Below are positions 54,928-63,333 of a stretch of 64,000 nt of DNA, in pieces. This DNA comes from Streptomyces sp. MBT53 (GTDB lineage Bacteria > Actinomycetota > Actinomycetes > Streptomycetales > Streptomycetaceae). The notes beneath the pieces were generated by a model. The model was not told the origin of the DNA. It saw only the letters and a list, made by a program, of their open reading frames with translations, and searched no databases. The stretch covers positions 1 to 64,000 of the forward strand of contig NZ_JAEQAZ010000017.1 in assembly GCF_016654115.1 (NCBI RefSeq), in the 5' to 3' direction. Positions within the stretch are counted from its first letter, which is position 1. The number at the start of each line of letters is the position of its first letter. Both the position numbers and the translations under genes were made by a program.

Positions 54928-55440
54928 CTACTTCTCCTGCTCCTTGAGCTGGGGGCGGCCGGGCTGCTCGCCGCCGCGCTCCTTGATGTACGTCTCGGTC
55001 GGCACCATCACCTTGCGGCGGAACACACAGACCAGCGTGCCGTCCTGCTTGTAGCCCTTGGTCTCCACGTAGACGATCCCGCGGTCGTTCTTCGACTTCG
55101 AGGGCGTCTTGTCGAGGACCGTCGTCTCGCCGTAGATCGTGTCCCCGTGGAAGGTCGGCGCCACGTGCTTCAGCGACTCGATCTCCAGGTTGGCGATCGC
55201 CTTGCCCGACACGTCCGGCACCGACATGCCCAGCAGCAGCGAGTAGATGTAGTTGCCGACCACCACGTTCTTGCCGAAGTCCGTCGTGTTCTCGGCGTAG
55301 TTGGAGTCCAGGTGGAGCGGGTGGTGGTTCATCGTCAGGAGACAGAAGAGGTGGTCGTCGTACTCCGTGACCGTCTTCCCGGGCCAGTGCTTGTAGACCG
55401 CGCCGACCTCGAACTCCTCGTAGGTGCGTCCGAACTGCAT
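54928..55440 (-). CDS. mch: MaoC-family mesaconyl-CoA hydratase
   Basis: A 170-residue hot-dog hydratase. The MaoC-type catalytic Asp/His region is MNHHPLHLDSNYAENTTDFG, and VVVGNYIYSLLLGMSVPDVS follows. In the ethylmalonyl-CoA pathway it hydrates mesaconyl-CoA to beta-methylmalyl-CoA. This is a single hot-dog protein, shorter than the two-domain Mch of Rhodobacter (about 340 residues), so it may act as a dimer with one site per pair. The ATG at 55440 follows GGAGGCGTGACC and lies 2 bases after the lyase stop. Confidence 0.85.
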   Translation of the reverse strand: MQFGRTYEEFEVGAVYKHWPGKTVTEYDDHLFCLLTMNHHPLHLDSNYAENTTDFGKNVVVGNYIYSLLLGMSVPDVSGKAIANLEIESLKHVAPTFHGDTIYGETTVLDKTPSKSKNDRGIVYVETKGYKQDGTLVCVFRRKVMVPTETYIKERGGEQPGRPQLKEQEK

Positions 55441-55442
55441 GG

Positions 55443-56414
55443 TCACGCCTCCGGAATCTCGAACTCGGTGGTGCGCTTCATGCCCGCCGCGCGCCCCTTG
55501 CCGGAGATGACCAGCGCCATCTTGCGGCTGGCCTCGTCGATCATCTCGTCGCCGAGCATCGCCGAGCCCTTCTTGCCTCCGGCCTCGGACGTGTAGTAGT
55601 CGTACGCGTCCAGGATCAACTCGGCGTGGTCGAAGTCCTCCTGGGACGGCGAGAAGATCTCGTTGGACGCCTCGACCTGGCCCGGGTGCAGCACCCACTT
55701 GCCGTCGAAGCCGAGCGCGGCGGCCCGCTGGGCGACCGCGCGGTAGCCGTCGAGGTTGCGGATCTGCAGGTAGGGGCCGTCGATCGCCTGGAGGTTGTTG
55801 GCACGGGCGGCCATCAGGATCTTCATCAGGATGTAGTGATAGGCGTCCGCCGGGTAGCCGGGCGGCTGCTCGCCCACGACGAGGGACTTCATGTTGATCG
55901 ACGCCATGAAGTCGGCCGGGCCGAAGATGATCGTCTCGACACGTTGACTGGCTTGAGCGATGGCATTGACGTTGTTGAGTCCCTGCGCGTTCTCGATCTG
56001 CGCCTCAATACCGATCTTGCCGACCTCGAAGCCCATGGTCTTCTCGATCTGCGTCAACAGGAGATCGAGCGCCACGACCTGCTGGGCGTCCTGCACCTTC
56101 GGCAGCATGATGCAGTCGAGGTTCTGGCCCGCGCCCTCGACGACCGTGACGACGTCGCGGTACGTCCACTCGGTCGTCCAGTCGTTGACGCGCACGACCC
56201 GCGTCTTGCCCGTCCAGTCGCCCTCGTTGAGGAACTTGACGATGGTGTGCCGCGCGTCGGGCTTGGCCAGCGGCGCGCACGCGTCCTCCAGGTCCAGGAA
56301 GACCTGGTCGGCCGGGAGGCCCTGCGCCTTCTCCAGGAAGCGCGGGTTGCTGCCCGGGACCGCGAGACAGGAGCGCCGCGGGCGAAGCCGGTTGACGGGG
56401 GCGGGCGTGGTCAT
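55443..56414 (-). CDS. mcl1: HpcH/HpaI CoA-ester lyase, probable beta-methylmalyl-CoA / malyl-CoA lyase
   Basis: A 323-residue CitE-like lyase. It begins RLRPRRSCLAVPGSNPRFLE, with metal and substrate motifs FLDLEDACAPLAKPDAR, RVNDWTTEW, IGIEAQIENAQGL and IIFGPADFMASI. It should cleave beta-methylmalyl-CoA to glyoxylate and propionyl-CoA, and may also handle malyl-CoA. The start overlaps the ecm stop (ATGA). Confidence 0.9.
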   Translation of the reverse strand: MTTPAPVNRLRPRRSCLAVPGSNPRFLEKAQGLPADQVFLDLEDACAPLAKPDARHTIVKFLNEGDWTGKTRVVRVNDWTTEWTYRDVVTVVEGAGQNLDCIMLPKVQDAQQVVALDLLLTQIEKTMGFEVGKIGIEAQIENAQGLNNVNAIAQASQRVETIIFGPADFMASINMKSLVVGEQPPGYPADAYHYILMKILMAARANNLQAIDGPYLQIRNLDGYRAVAQRAAALGFDGKWVLHPGQVEASNEIFSPSQEDFDHAELILDAYDYYTSEAGGKKGSAMLGDEMIDEASRKMALVISGKGRAAGMKRTTEFEIPEA

Positions 56415-58450
56415 GCGGGGACCTCCAAGGGGTCGAGCAGGGGGTCGAGCTTGTTCGCCTTCCGGATCTCGTCGACGATGCGGCCGATGATTCCGGTGAT
56501 GTCGAAGTCCTTCGGGGTGAAGACCGCGGCGACCCCGGCAGCCCTGAGCTGCTCGGCGTCGCCATTGGGGATGATCCCACCGGCGATGACAGGTATGTCT
56601 GTGGCACCGGCCACACGGAGCCGTTCGAGCACGTCCGGCACCAGCTGGGCGTGCGAGCCGGACAGGATGGACAGGCCGACCGCGTGCACGTCCTCTGCGA
56701 GTGCCGCGTCCACGATCTGCTCCGGGGTCAGCCGGATGCCCTGGTACACCACCTCGAAGCCGGCGTCACGCGCGCGGACGGCGATCTGCTCGGCGCCGTT
56801 GGAGTGCCCGTCCAGGCCCGGCTTGCCGACCAGGAAGCGCAGCTTGCCGACGCCCATCTCGCGCGCCGTCACGTCCACCTTGCGGCGGACCCCGGCCATC
56901 GCCGAGCCCTCCTCCGCGGGGACCGCGACCGGTGCCGACGAGACGCCCGTGGGCGCCCGGAACTCGCCGAACACCTCCCGCAGGGCCCCGGCCCACTCGC
57001 CGGTCGTGACACCGGCGCGGGCGCACTCCAGGGTGGCCTCCATGAGGTTGTCCGTGCCCTTGGCGGCCTCCTTCAGCCGCTCCAGCGCCTTGCACGGGCG
57101 CGGGTGGTTGAACGGCGGCTGGTAACGCGTGTCACGCCACCGCTGCAACGACGCGACGACCCGGGCCTCGACGGCCGGGTCGACCGTCTGGATCGCTTGA
57201 TCAAGGTCGGCGGTGAGTGGATTCGGCTCGGTCGTGTTGAAGATGTTGACTCCGACGATCTTCTCTTGACCGGACTCAATACGGCCCCGCCGCTCCGCGT
57301 GCGAGGACACGAGCTGCGACTTCAGATAGCCCGACTCGACGGCGGCCATCGCGCCGCCCATCTCCTCGATGCGGTCGATCTCGGCGAGGGACTCCTCGAC
57401 CAGGGAGGCCACCTTCGCCTCGATGACGTGCGAGCCCTCGAAGATGTCCGCGTACTCCAGCAGGTCGCTCTCGTGCGCCAGCACCTGCTGGATGCGCAGC
57501 GACCACTGCTGGTCCCAGGGCCGGGGGAGCCCCAACGCCTCGTTCCACGCCGGGAGTTGCACGGCACGCGCGCGTGCGTCCTTCGACAGCGTCACGGCCA
57601 GCATCTCCAGCACGATCCGCTGGACGTTGTTCTCCGGCTGCGCCTCGGTCAGGCCGAGCGAGTTGACCTGGACGCCGTAGCGGAACCGGCGCTGCTTCGG
57701 GTCCTCGATGCCGTAGCGCTCGCGCGTGATCTCGTCCCAGATGCGGCCGAAGGCGCGCATCTTGCACATCTCCTCGATGAAGCGGACGCCCGCGTTCACG
57801 AAGAAGGAGATACGGGCGACGACATCGCCCCTGCGGTCCTCGGGGATCTGCCCGGACGCGAACACCGCGTCCAGGACGGCGATCGCCGTGGACATCGCGT
57901 ACGCGATCTCCTGGACCGGCGTGGCTCCCGCCTCCTGGAGGTGGTAGCTGCAGATGTTGATCGGGTTCCACTTGGGGATGTGGTTGACCGTGTAGCAGAT
58001 CATGTCGGTCGTCAGCCGGAGCGAGGGGACCGGCGGGAACACGTGCGTGCCCCGCGACAGGTACTCCTTGACGATGTCGTTCTGGGTCGTCCCCTGGAGC
58101 TGGGTGATGTCGACGCCCTGCTCCTCGGCGACGACCTGATAGAGCGCCAGCAGCCACATGGCGGTGGCGTTGATGGTCATCGAGGTGTTCATCTGGTCCA
58201 GGGGGATGTCCTGGAACAGCCGGCGCATGTCACCGACGTGGGCCACCGGCACGCCGACCCGGCCGACCTCGCCGCGGGCGAGGATGTGGTCGGAGTCGTA
58301 GCCGGTCTGCGTCGGCAGGTCGAACGCGACCGACAGACCGGTCTGGCCCTTGGCGAGATTGCGCCGGTACAGCTCGTTGGACGCCTCGGCCGTGGAGTGA
58401 CCGGCGTACGTGCGCATGAGCCACGGCCGGTCTTTCTGGCGCTCAGTCAT
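56411..58450 (-). CDS. ecm: Ethylmalonyl-CoA mutase (MeaA-type)
   Basis: A 679-residue single-chain B12-dependent acyl-CoA mutase. The substrate TIM barrel (about 1-500) starts RQKDRPWLMRTYAGHSTAEA and has SVAFDLPTQTGYDSD and SMTINATAMWLLALY. The cobalamin domain (about 545-670) has the base-off motif GLDGHSNGAEQ (DxHxxG). MeaA-type proteins of this length convert (2R)-ethylmalonyl-CoA to methylsuccinyl-CoA. The ATG at 58450 is 17 bases after ccr. Placement directly after ccr is the classical arrangement and supports this over methylmalonyl-CoA mutase. Confidence 0.94.
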   Translation of the reverse strand: MTERQKDRPWLMRTYAGHSTAEASNELYRRNLAKGQTGLSVAFDLPTQTGYDSDHILARGEVGRVGVPVAHVGDMRRLFQDIPLDQMNTSMTINATAMWLLALYQVVAEEQGVDITQLQGTTQNDIVKEYLSRGTHVFPPVPSLRLTTDMICYTVNHIPKWNPINICSYHLQEAGATPVQEIAYAMSTAIAVLDAVFASGQIPEDRRGDVVARISFFVNAGVRFIEEMCKMRAFGRIWDEITRERYGIEDPKQRRFRYGVQVNSLGLTEAQPENNVQRIVLEMLAVTLSKDARARAVQLPAWNEALGLPRPWDQQWSLRIQQVLAHESDLLEYADIFEGSHVIEAKVASLVEESLAEIDRIEEMGGAMAAVESGYLKSQLVSSHAERRGRIESGQEKIVGVNIFNTTEPNPLTADLDQAIQTVDPAVEARVVASLQRWRDTRYQPPFNHPRPCKALERLKEAAKGTDNLMEATLECARAGVTTGEWAGALREVFGEFRAPTGVSSAPVAVPAEEGSAMAGVRRKVDVTAREMGVGKLRFLVGKPGLDGHSNGAEQIAVRARDAGFEVVYQGIRLTPEQIVDAALAEDVHAVGLSILSGSHAQLVPDVLERLRVAGATDIPVIAGGIIPNGDAEQLRAAGVAAVFTPKDFDITGIIGRIVDEIRKANKLDPLLDPLEVPA

Positions 58451-58467
58451 GTAGGGGACCTCAGCCC

Positions 58468-59811
58468 TCAGATGTTCCGGAAGCGGTTGATGGCGTCGAT
58501 GTGCTGCGCGCGCTTCTCCTCGTCGCGCACACCGAGGCCTTCCTCGGGGGCGAGGCACAGGACGCCGACCTTGCCCTGGTGGAGGTTGCGGTGGACGTCG
58601 TAGGCGGCCTGGCCGGTCTCCTCCAGGGAGTACACCTTGGAGAGCGTCGGGTGGATCTTGCCCTTCGCGACCAGCCGGTTGGCCTCCCAGGCCTCGCGGT
58701 AGTTGGCGAAGTGCGAGCCGATGATCCGCTTCAGGGACATCCACAGGTAGCGGTTGTCGTACTCGTGGTTGAACCCGGAGGTCGAGGCGCAGGTGACGAT
58801 CGTGCCGCCCTTGCGGGTGACGTAAACGCTTGCGCCGAAGGTCTCGCGGCCCGGGTGCTCGAAGACGATGTCCACGTCCTCGCCGCCGGTGAGTTCACGG
58901 ATACGCTTGCCGAACCGCTTCCACTCGCGCGGGTCCTGGTTGTGCTCGTCCTTCCAGAACCGGTAGTCCTCGGCGTTGCGGTCGATGATCGCCTCGGCGC
59001 CCATCGCCCGGCAGATGTCCGCCTTCTGGGGCGAGGACACGACACAGATGGGGTTGGCGCCGCCCGCGAGCGCGAACTGCGTGGCGTAGGAGCCGAGTCC
59101 GCCGCTCGCGCCCCAGATCAGGACGTTGTCGCCCTGCTTCATGCCGGCGCCGTTGCGGGAGACCAGCTGCCGGTAGGCGGTGGAGTTCACGAGCCCCGGG
59201 GCGGCGGCCTCCTCCCAGGAGAGGTGGTCCGGCTTGGGCATCAGCTGGTTGGACTTGACGAGCGCGATCTCGGCGAGCCCGCCGAAGTTGGTCTCGAAGC
59301 CCCAGATCCGCTGCTCCGGGTCGAGCATCGTGTCGTTGTGCCCGTCGGAGGACTCCAGCTCGACGGACAGGCAGTGCGCGACGACCTCGTCGCCGGGCTT
59401 CCAGGCGTTGACGCCCGGGCCGGTGCGCAGGACGACGCCCGCGAGGTCGGAGCCGATCACGTGGTACGGCAGGTCGTGCCGCTTGGTCAGCTCGCTGAGC
59501 TTGCCGTAGCGCTCCAGGAAGCCGAAGGTCGACAGCGGCTCGAAGATCGAGGTCCACACGGAGTTGTAGTTGACACTCGATGCCATGACGGCCACGAGGG
59601 CTTCGCCCGGGCCGAGTTCGGGCACCGGGACGTCGTCCAGGTGGATCGACTTGCGGGGGTCCTTGTCGCGGGTGCTGAGGCCCGCGAACATCTCCGTCTC
59701 GTCCTTGTGCACGGTGATCGCGCGGTACGACTCGGGGAGCGGCAGGGCGGCGAAATCGGCCGGAGTCGAGTCCGGCGACTGGATCGCGGCGAGGATGTCC
59801 TTCACGGTCAC
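58468..59811 (-). CDS. ccr: Crotonyl-CoA carboxylase/reductase
   Basis: A 447-residue medium-chain dehydrogenase/reductase that reduces crotonyl-CoA with NADPH and fixes CO2 to give (2S)-ethylmalonyl-CoA. Blocks include VNYNSVWTSIFEPLSTFGFL, HVIGSDLAGVVLRTGPG, LVNSTAYRQLVSRNGAGMKQ, the NADPH fold IWGASGGLGSYATQFALAGG, and VFEHPGRETFGASVYVTRKG. It is the first gene of the operon and the source of ethylmalonyl-CoA for polyketides. The GTG at 59811 has GGAGG seven bases upstream. Its promoter appears to lie about 230 bases upstream with a palindromic operator in the spacer. Confidence 0.96.
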   Translation of the reverse strand: MTVKDILAAIQSPDSTPADFAALPLPESYRAITVHKDETEMFAGLSTRDKDPRKSIHLDDVPVPELGPGEALVAVMASSVNYNSVWTSIFEPLSTFGFLERYGKLSELTKRHDLPYHVIGSDLAGVVLRTGPGVNAWKPGDEVVAHCLSVELESSDGHNDTMLDPEQRIWGFETNFGGLAEIALVKSNQLMPKPDHLSWEEAAAPGLVNSTAYRQLVSRNGAGMKQGDNVLIWGASGGLGSYATQFALAGGANPICVVSSPQKADICRAMGAEAIIDRNAEDYRFWKDEHNQDPREWKRFGKRIRELTGGEDVDIVFEHPGRETFGASVYVTRKGGTIVTCASTSGFNHEYDNRYLWMSLKRIIGSHFANYREAWEANRLVAKGKIHPTLSKVYSLEETGQAAYDVHRNLHQGKVGVLCLAPEEGLGVRDEEKRAQHIDAINRFRNI

Positions 59812-60044
59812 GGTGTTGCCTCCGGCGAAGTGCGCCCTGAGGGAGGGGCGCCGATGGTTACGTCGGTGCTGCTGCTGAGGGTGGGTGGAGAGGTGCCGTC
59901 GGTTCGGCGGGTGGTGCTTCGGCAGCGCTTTGTGGCGCGGGAGGGTGCCTGTGACGCAGGCGTCCGGGCGCGCAGCCCAGTGGTGGGTTGCGGGGACAGC
60001 CGACGTACGGGAGATCTCTGTACGCCGGCCGCCCGGACACCTTC
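59812..60044 (-). other. Long untranslated leader of the ethylmalonyl-CoA operon
   Basis: About 230 bases lie between the predicted promoter and the ccr GTG. They contain the palindrome GAGATCTC at 60011-60018 and no credible reading frame on either strand. I looked for a cobalamin-riboswitch core because ecm needs B12 but saw none. Confidence 0.4.
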
Positions 60045-60073
60045 AACGTATGACACTGCGTGTCACCCCGCAA
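60045..60073 (-). promoter_or_regulatory. ccr operon promoter with perfect palindrome in the spacer
   Basis: On the minus strand TTGCGG (60068-60073) is separated by 17 bases from TACGTT (60045-60050). The spacer is filled by TGACAC-TGC-GTGTCA (60051-60065), a perfect inverted repeat of the size bound by TetR dimers. The neighbouring TetR gene at 60230 is the first candidate regulator. Confidence 0.6.
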
Positions 60074-60184
60074 GGCACCGAGTGCCATGAATCGCTCTCA
60101 GGTGAAATCTTTACGTAACAAATGAGCGATGATCGATCGAACGGGGTCTGAAAGGTGCGTGAAAAGGGGCTCTGACATGCCAAA

Positions 60185-60208
60185 ACGGCCACCCCGGAGG
60201 GTGGCCGT
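60185..60208 (-). terminator. Rho-independent terminator of the TetR gene
   Basis: ACGGCCACCC pairs perfectly with GGGTGGCCGT around a 4-base loop; on the minus strand a TTTTG run follows. It lies 21 bases beyond the TetR stop and before the ccr promoter, so ccr is not read from the regulator. Confidence 0.85.
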
Positions 60209-60229
60209 CATCACATGGTGCAGGGCGGG

Positions 60230-61039
60230 TCAGCGGTCCCTGAGTGCCTCTTCGATGGTCCGCATGACCTCATCCAGCGGGGCGTCGGTGCGGGCGACCG
60301 TCACCAGGACCTCACCCTGCTGGTGCACCATCGCCGTGGCCGGCTTGGGGGTCGTGGTGCGGCCGGCGCCGATGCCGCTGCCGAAGGTCTTCCGTACGAT
60401 CCCGAAGGCGTGGTCGAGCTGTGCCTCGACGTCGCCCTGGCCGCCGGCCCGCAGCCAGCGCCGCAGCACGTGGTTGTGGGCGGTGACCACGGCCGAGGCG
60501 GCGACCTCGGCGAGCAGCGGGTCGTCGTTGGCGTCGTCGTCGTGCGCGTGCTCGTCGAAGTGGCCGAGGAGATAGCGGGTGAACAGCCGCTCGTAGCGGG
60601 CCACCGACGCGATCTCGGCCTCGCGCAGGGTGGGCACCTCGCGCGTCAGCTTGTAGCGGGCGACCGAGATCTCCGGCTGCGCCGCGTACATGCGCATGAC
60701 TTCCTTGATGCCCCGGCACACCGTGTCGAGCGGGTGCTCGTGCGCGGGGGCGGCGTTGAGGACCGCCTCGGCCCGGATCAAGGTGTCGTCGTGGTCCGGG
60801 AAGATCGCCTCTTCCTTGGAGCGGAAGTGGCGGAAGAACGTCCGGCGTGCGACCCCGGCCGCGGCGGCGATCTCGTCGACGGTGGTCGCCTCGTACCCCT
60901 TCGTCGCGAACAGCTCCATCGCCGCGGCCGCCAGTTCGCGCCGCATCTTGAGGCGCTGGGCGGCGGCACGACTCCCCGCGGCACTCTCCGGTGCGTCGGG
61001 CGCGGCTGCGGTACGTGAGGGCTTGGCGGGCTGGGGCAT
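60230..61039 (-). CDS. TetR-family regulator next to the ethylmalonyl-CoA operon
   Basis: A 269-residue TetR protein with a disordered Ala/Pro-rich N-terminal tail. The helix-turn-helix follows (MRRELAAAAMELFATKGYEA, then TVDEIAAAAGVARRTFFRHF). The long C-terminal domain has EVPTLREAEIASVARYERLF and ends MRTIEEALRDR. The start is uncertain: ATG at 61039 (MPQPAKPS) is chosen, with ATG at 61057 or 61201 also in frame and none with a clear ribosome site. It sits upstream of ccr on the same strand, separated by a terminator and a promoter containing a TetR-like palindrome. It probably controls acyl-CoA genes here; its ligand may be an acyl-CoA. Confidence 0.87.
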   Translation of the reverse strand: MPQPAKPSRTAAAPDAPESAAGSRAAAQRLKMRRELAAAAMELFATKGYEATTVDEIAAAAGVARRTFFRHFRSKEEAIFPDHDDTLIRAEAVLNAAPAHEHPLDTVCRGIKEVMRMYAAQPEISVARYKLTREVPTLREAEIASVARYERLFTRYLLGHFDEHAHDDDANDDPLLAEVAASAVVTAHNHVLRRWLRAGGQGDVEAQLDHAFGIVRKTFGSGIGAGRTTTPKPATAMVHQQGEVLVTVARTDAPLDEVMRTIEEALRDR

Positions 61040-61187
61040 GACCCGAACGTACTGCATGTGCGCAGCCTGCCGCGCACGTCGGGGGTTTCCCCCGCCCGCC
61101 AGGGGCAGGGGCCCTCCGGTGGGGTCGAGCAGCCCGCCCCAGTCCCCGTCGCCGTCCTCGTCGTCCCCGAACCAGTCGCCGGGACGA

Positions 61188-62993
61188 TCAGCGGCGGGCA
61201 TATTCGCGGAAGCCGCGGCCCGTCTTGCGGCCGAGGCAGCCCGCGGCCACCAGGTGCTCCAGGAGCGGCGCCGGAGCCAGGCCCGGGTCGCGGAACTCGC
61301 GGTGCAGGACCTTCTCGATGGCCAGGGAGACGTCGAGCCCGACGACGTCCAGCAGCTCGAAGGGGCCCATCGGGTAGCCGCCGCCCAGCTTCATCGCCGC
61401 GTCAATGTCGTCAAGAGATGCATAGTGCTCCTGCACCATCTTGATCGCGTTGTTGAGGTACGGGAAAAGCAGTGCATTGACGATGAATCCAGCTCGGTCA
61501 CCACAGTCGACGGCATGCTTCTTGATCTTGACGCAGACCTCGTGAACTGTTGAGTGGACGTCAACATCCGTCAACACTGTACGGACGACCTCGACCAGCT
61601 TCATCGCCGGTGCGGGGTTGAAGAAGTGCATGCCGATCACGTCCTGCGGACGCGAGGTGGCACGGGCGCACGCGACGACCGGCAGCGACGAGGTCGTGGT
61701 CGCCAGGACCGCCCCCGGCTTGCAGACCTTGTCCAGCGTCGCGAACAGCTGCTGCTTGACCTCCAGATCCTCGGCGACCGCCTCGACGGCCAGATCGACG
61801 TCCGCGAACGCGTCGTAGGAGCCCGCCGGAGTGATCCGCGCCAGGGTCTCCGCGGCGGCCTCGGCGGTCATCCGCCCCCGGTCGACAGAGCGCGAAAGCG
61901 ACTTGCCGATACGGGACTTGGCGACCTGCGCCTTCTCCTCGCTGCGCGCGGCGAGCACGACCTCGTACCCGGCCTTGGCGAAGACCTCGGCGATACCCGA
62001 CGCCATGGTCCCGGAACCGGCGACCCCGACCGAGCGGACCGTACGGCCCGGGGTGAGCCGCGCGCCCTCCGGCGGGGTGAGCGCGTCTCGCACGACGGTC
62101 GCGCTGCCGGGTGCCTCGTAGGAGTAGAAGCCGCGGCCCGTCTTGCGGCCGGTCAGGCCCGCCTCGCTGAGCTGCTTGAGGATCGGCGCGGGGGCGTGCA
62201 GACGGTCGTGGGACTCGGCGTACATGGCCTCCAGGACCGTGCGCGCGGTGTCGACGCCGATCAGGTCGAGCAGCGCGAGCGGGCCCATGGGCAGTCCGCA
62301 GCCGAGCCGCATCGCCGCGTCGATGTCCTCGCGGGAGGCGTACTTCGCCTCGTACATCGCGGCGGCCTGGTTGAGATAGCCGAACAGCAGCCCGTCCGCG
62401 ACGAAGCCGGGGCGGTCGCCGACCGCGACGGGCTCCTTGCCCAGCTCGATCGCCAGCTCGGTGACGGCGGCGACGGCGGTGGGCGCCGTCAGCACCGAGG
62501 AGACGACCTCGACCAGCTTCATCGCGGGCGCCGGGTTGAAGAAGTGCAGCCCGAGCACCCGCTCAGGCCGCGCCGAGTCGGCGGCAAGACGCGTGACGGA
62601 CAGGGCGTTCGTGCCGGTCGCGAGAATCGTCTCGGTGCGCACGATCCCGTCCAGCTCACGGAAGATCTGGTGCTTGATCTCGTACGACTCCGGGGCCACC
62701 TCGATGACCAGGTCGGCGTCGGCCGCCGCGCTCAGGTCGGTGGAGGTGCGGACCCGGGCCAGGGCGTCGGTGCGCTCCTGCTCGGTCAGCCGGCCGCGCC
62801 GCACGGCGTGGGCGGTCGCGGTCTCCAGGGCGGCGACGGCGTGCGCGGTCGCGGCCTCGCTGACGTCGATGCCGACGACCTCGCGGCCGGCCCGGGCGAG
62901 GACCTCGGTGATACCGGTGCCCATGGTGCCGAGACCGACGACGGCAATGGTCTTGAACGGGGACAGGGGAGCGTCGGACAGGGGAGCTGCCAT
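61188..62993 (-). CDS. Tandem-duplicated 3-hydroxyacyl-CoA dehydrogenase
   Basis: A 601-residue protein made of two full 3-hydroxybutyryl/3-hydroxyacyl-CoA dehydrogenase units offset by about 306 residues. Each has a Rossmann motif (GLGTMGTG near 21, GSGTMASG near 326), the block HFFNPAPAMKLVEVV (from 150 and 456, identical), and a helical dimerisation domain ending KTGRGFYSYE or KTGRGFREYA. It should interconvert 3-hydroxy- and 3-oxoacyl-CoA. In the first unit the catalytic serine block reads TGTNALS, with Asn where the second unit has TTTSSLP, so the two units may differ in activity. The ATG follows GGAGTCCCGCG. Confidence 0.92.
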   Translation of the reverse strand: MAAPLSDAPLSPFKTIAVVGLGTMGTGITEVLARAGREVVGIDVSEAATAHAVAALETATAHAVRRGRLTEQERTDALARVRTSTDLSAAADADLVIEVAPESYEIKHQIFRELDGIVRTETILATGTNALSVTRLAADSARPERVLGLHFFNPAPAMKLVEVVSSVLTAPTAVAAVTELAIELGKEPVAVGDRPGFVADGLLFGYLNQAAAMYEAKYASREDIDAAMRLGCGLPMGPLALLDLIGVDTARTVLEAMYAESHDRLHAPAPILKQLSEAGLTGRKTGRGFYSYEAPGSATVVRDALTPPEGARLTPGRTVRSVGVAGSGTMASGIAEVFAKAGYEVVLAARSEEKAQVAKSRIGKSLSRSVDRGRMTAEAAAETLARITPAGSYDAFADVDLAVEAVAEDLEVKQQLFATLDKVCKPGAVLATTTSSLPVVACARATSRPQDVIGMHFFNPAPAMKLVEVVRTVLTDVDVHSTVHEVCVKIKKHAVDCGDRAGFIVNALLFPYLNNAIKMVQEHYASLDDIDAAMKLGGGYPMGPFELLDVVGLDVSLAIEKVLHREFRDPGLAPAPLLEHLVAAGCLGRKTGRGFREYARR

Positions 62994-63222
62994 CGCGGGA
63001 CTCCTGGAATGAGGGTGACGACTGGGAGCGCGCGCCGTACGCCGAAGGGGCGCACGGAGTGCGAGAAGGAGTGCGGGTGGTGCCGGGCAACGAGCGCACA
63101 CGCCCGGCGAGTTGAGAGTTCCGACCGGCCCTGTCCCAAGCCGTGTCGTACTGCGGCACACGAGGTGCCGAACCGACTGCACTCGCCGCGGCTGCGTCAC
63201 CAGGCCACGGCAAGGAGATACA

Positions 63223-63264
63223 CGAGTGGGTAACTCGCTCACCTGAGCTTAACCGGTGGGTAAC
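63223..63264. promoter_or_regulatory. Paired GTGGGTAAC sites
   Basis: GTGGGTAAC occurs at 63226-63234 and 63256-63264, exactly 30 bases apart (about three helix turns). The first is inside CGAGT-GGGTA-ACTCG (63223-63237) and the second inside TTAACC-GGT-GGGTAA (63249-63263), both near-palindromes. They lie upstream of both divergent genes and are good operator candidates for an unidentified acyl-CoA regulator. Confidence 0.5.
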
Positions 63265-63320
63265 GAGCGCGCCAGCCCCCGGAGTTTGTGATGTAGGTCC
63301 CGTCTGTCCCGCGACCCCCA

Positions 63321-63326
63321 TAGGCT
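63321..63326 (+). promoter_or_regulatory. -10 element for a leaderless HEAT-repeat gene
   Basis: TAGGCT ends seven bases before the ATG at 63334. There is no ribosome site between, so transcription probably starts at or next to the start codon. The -35 region is not recognisable. Confidence 0.45.
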
Positions 63327-63333
63327 CGGTTTC

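Larger units (their letters stand above)
62994..63333. other. Divergent control region, 340 bases
   Basis: No gene is seen here. The region lies between the hydroxyacyl-CoA dehydrogenase (minus) and the HEAT-repeat gene (plus). It holds the repeat cluster at 63223-63264 and a -10-like TAGGCT just before the plus-strand ATG. Confidence 0.6.

Noticed and set aside
59812-60044. Cobalamin riboswitch in the ccr-ecm leader
   Set aside because: Considered because ecm needs B12; I could not find the B12-box or a matching secondary structure.
61040-61201. 54-codon N-terminal extension of the TetR gene (start at 61201)
   Set aside because: The ATG at 61201 lies within the last codons of the dehydrogenase gene with no ribosome site, and the Gly/Asp-rich segment is not part of the TetR fold. 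It cannot be fully excluded.
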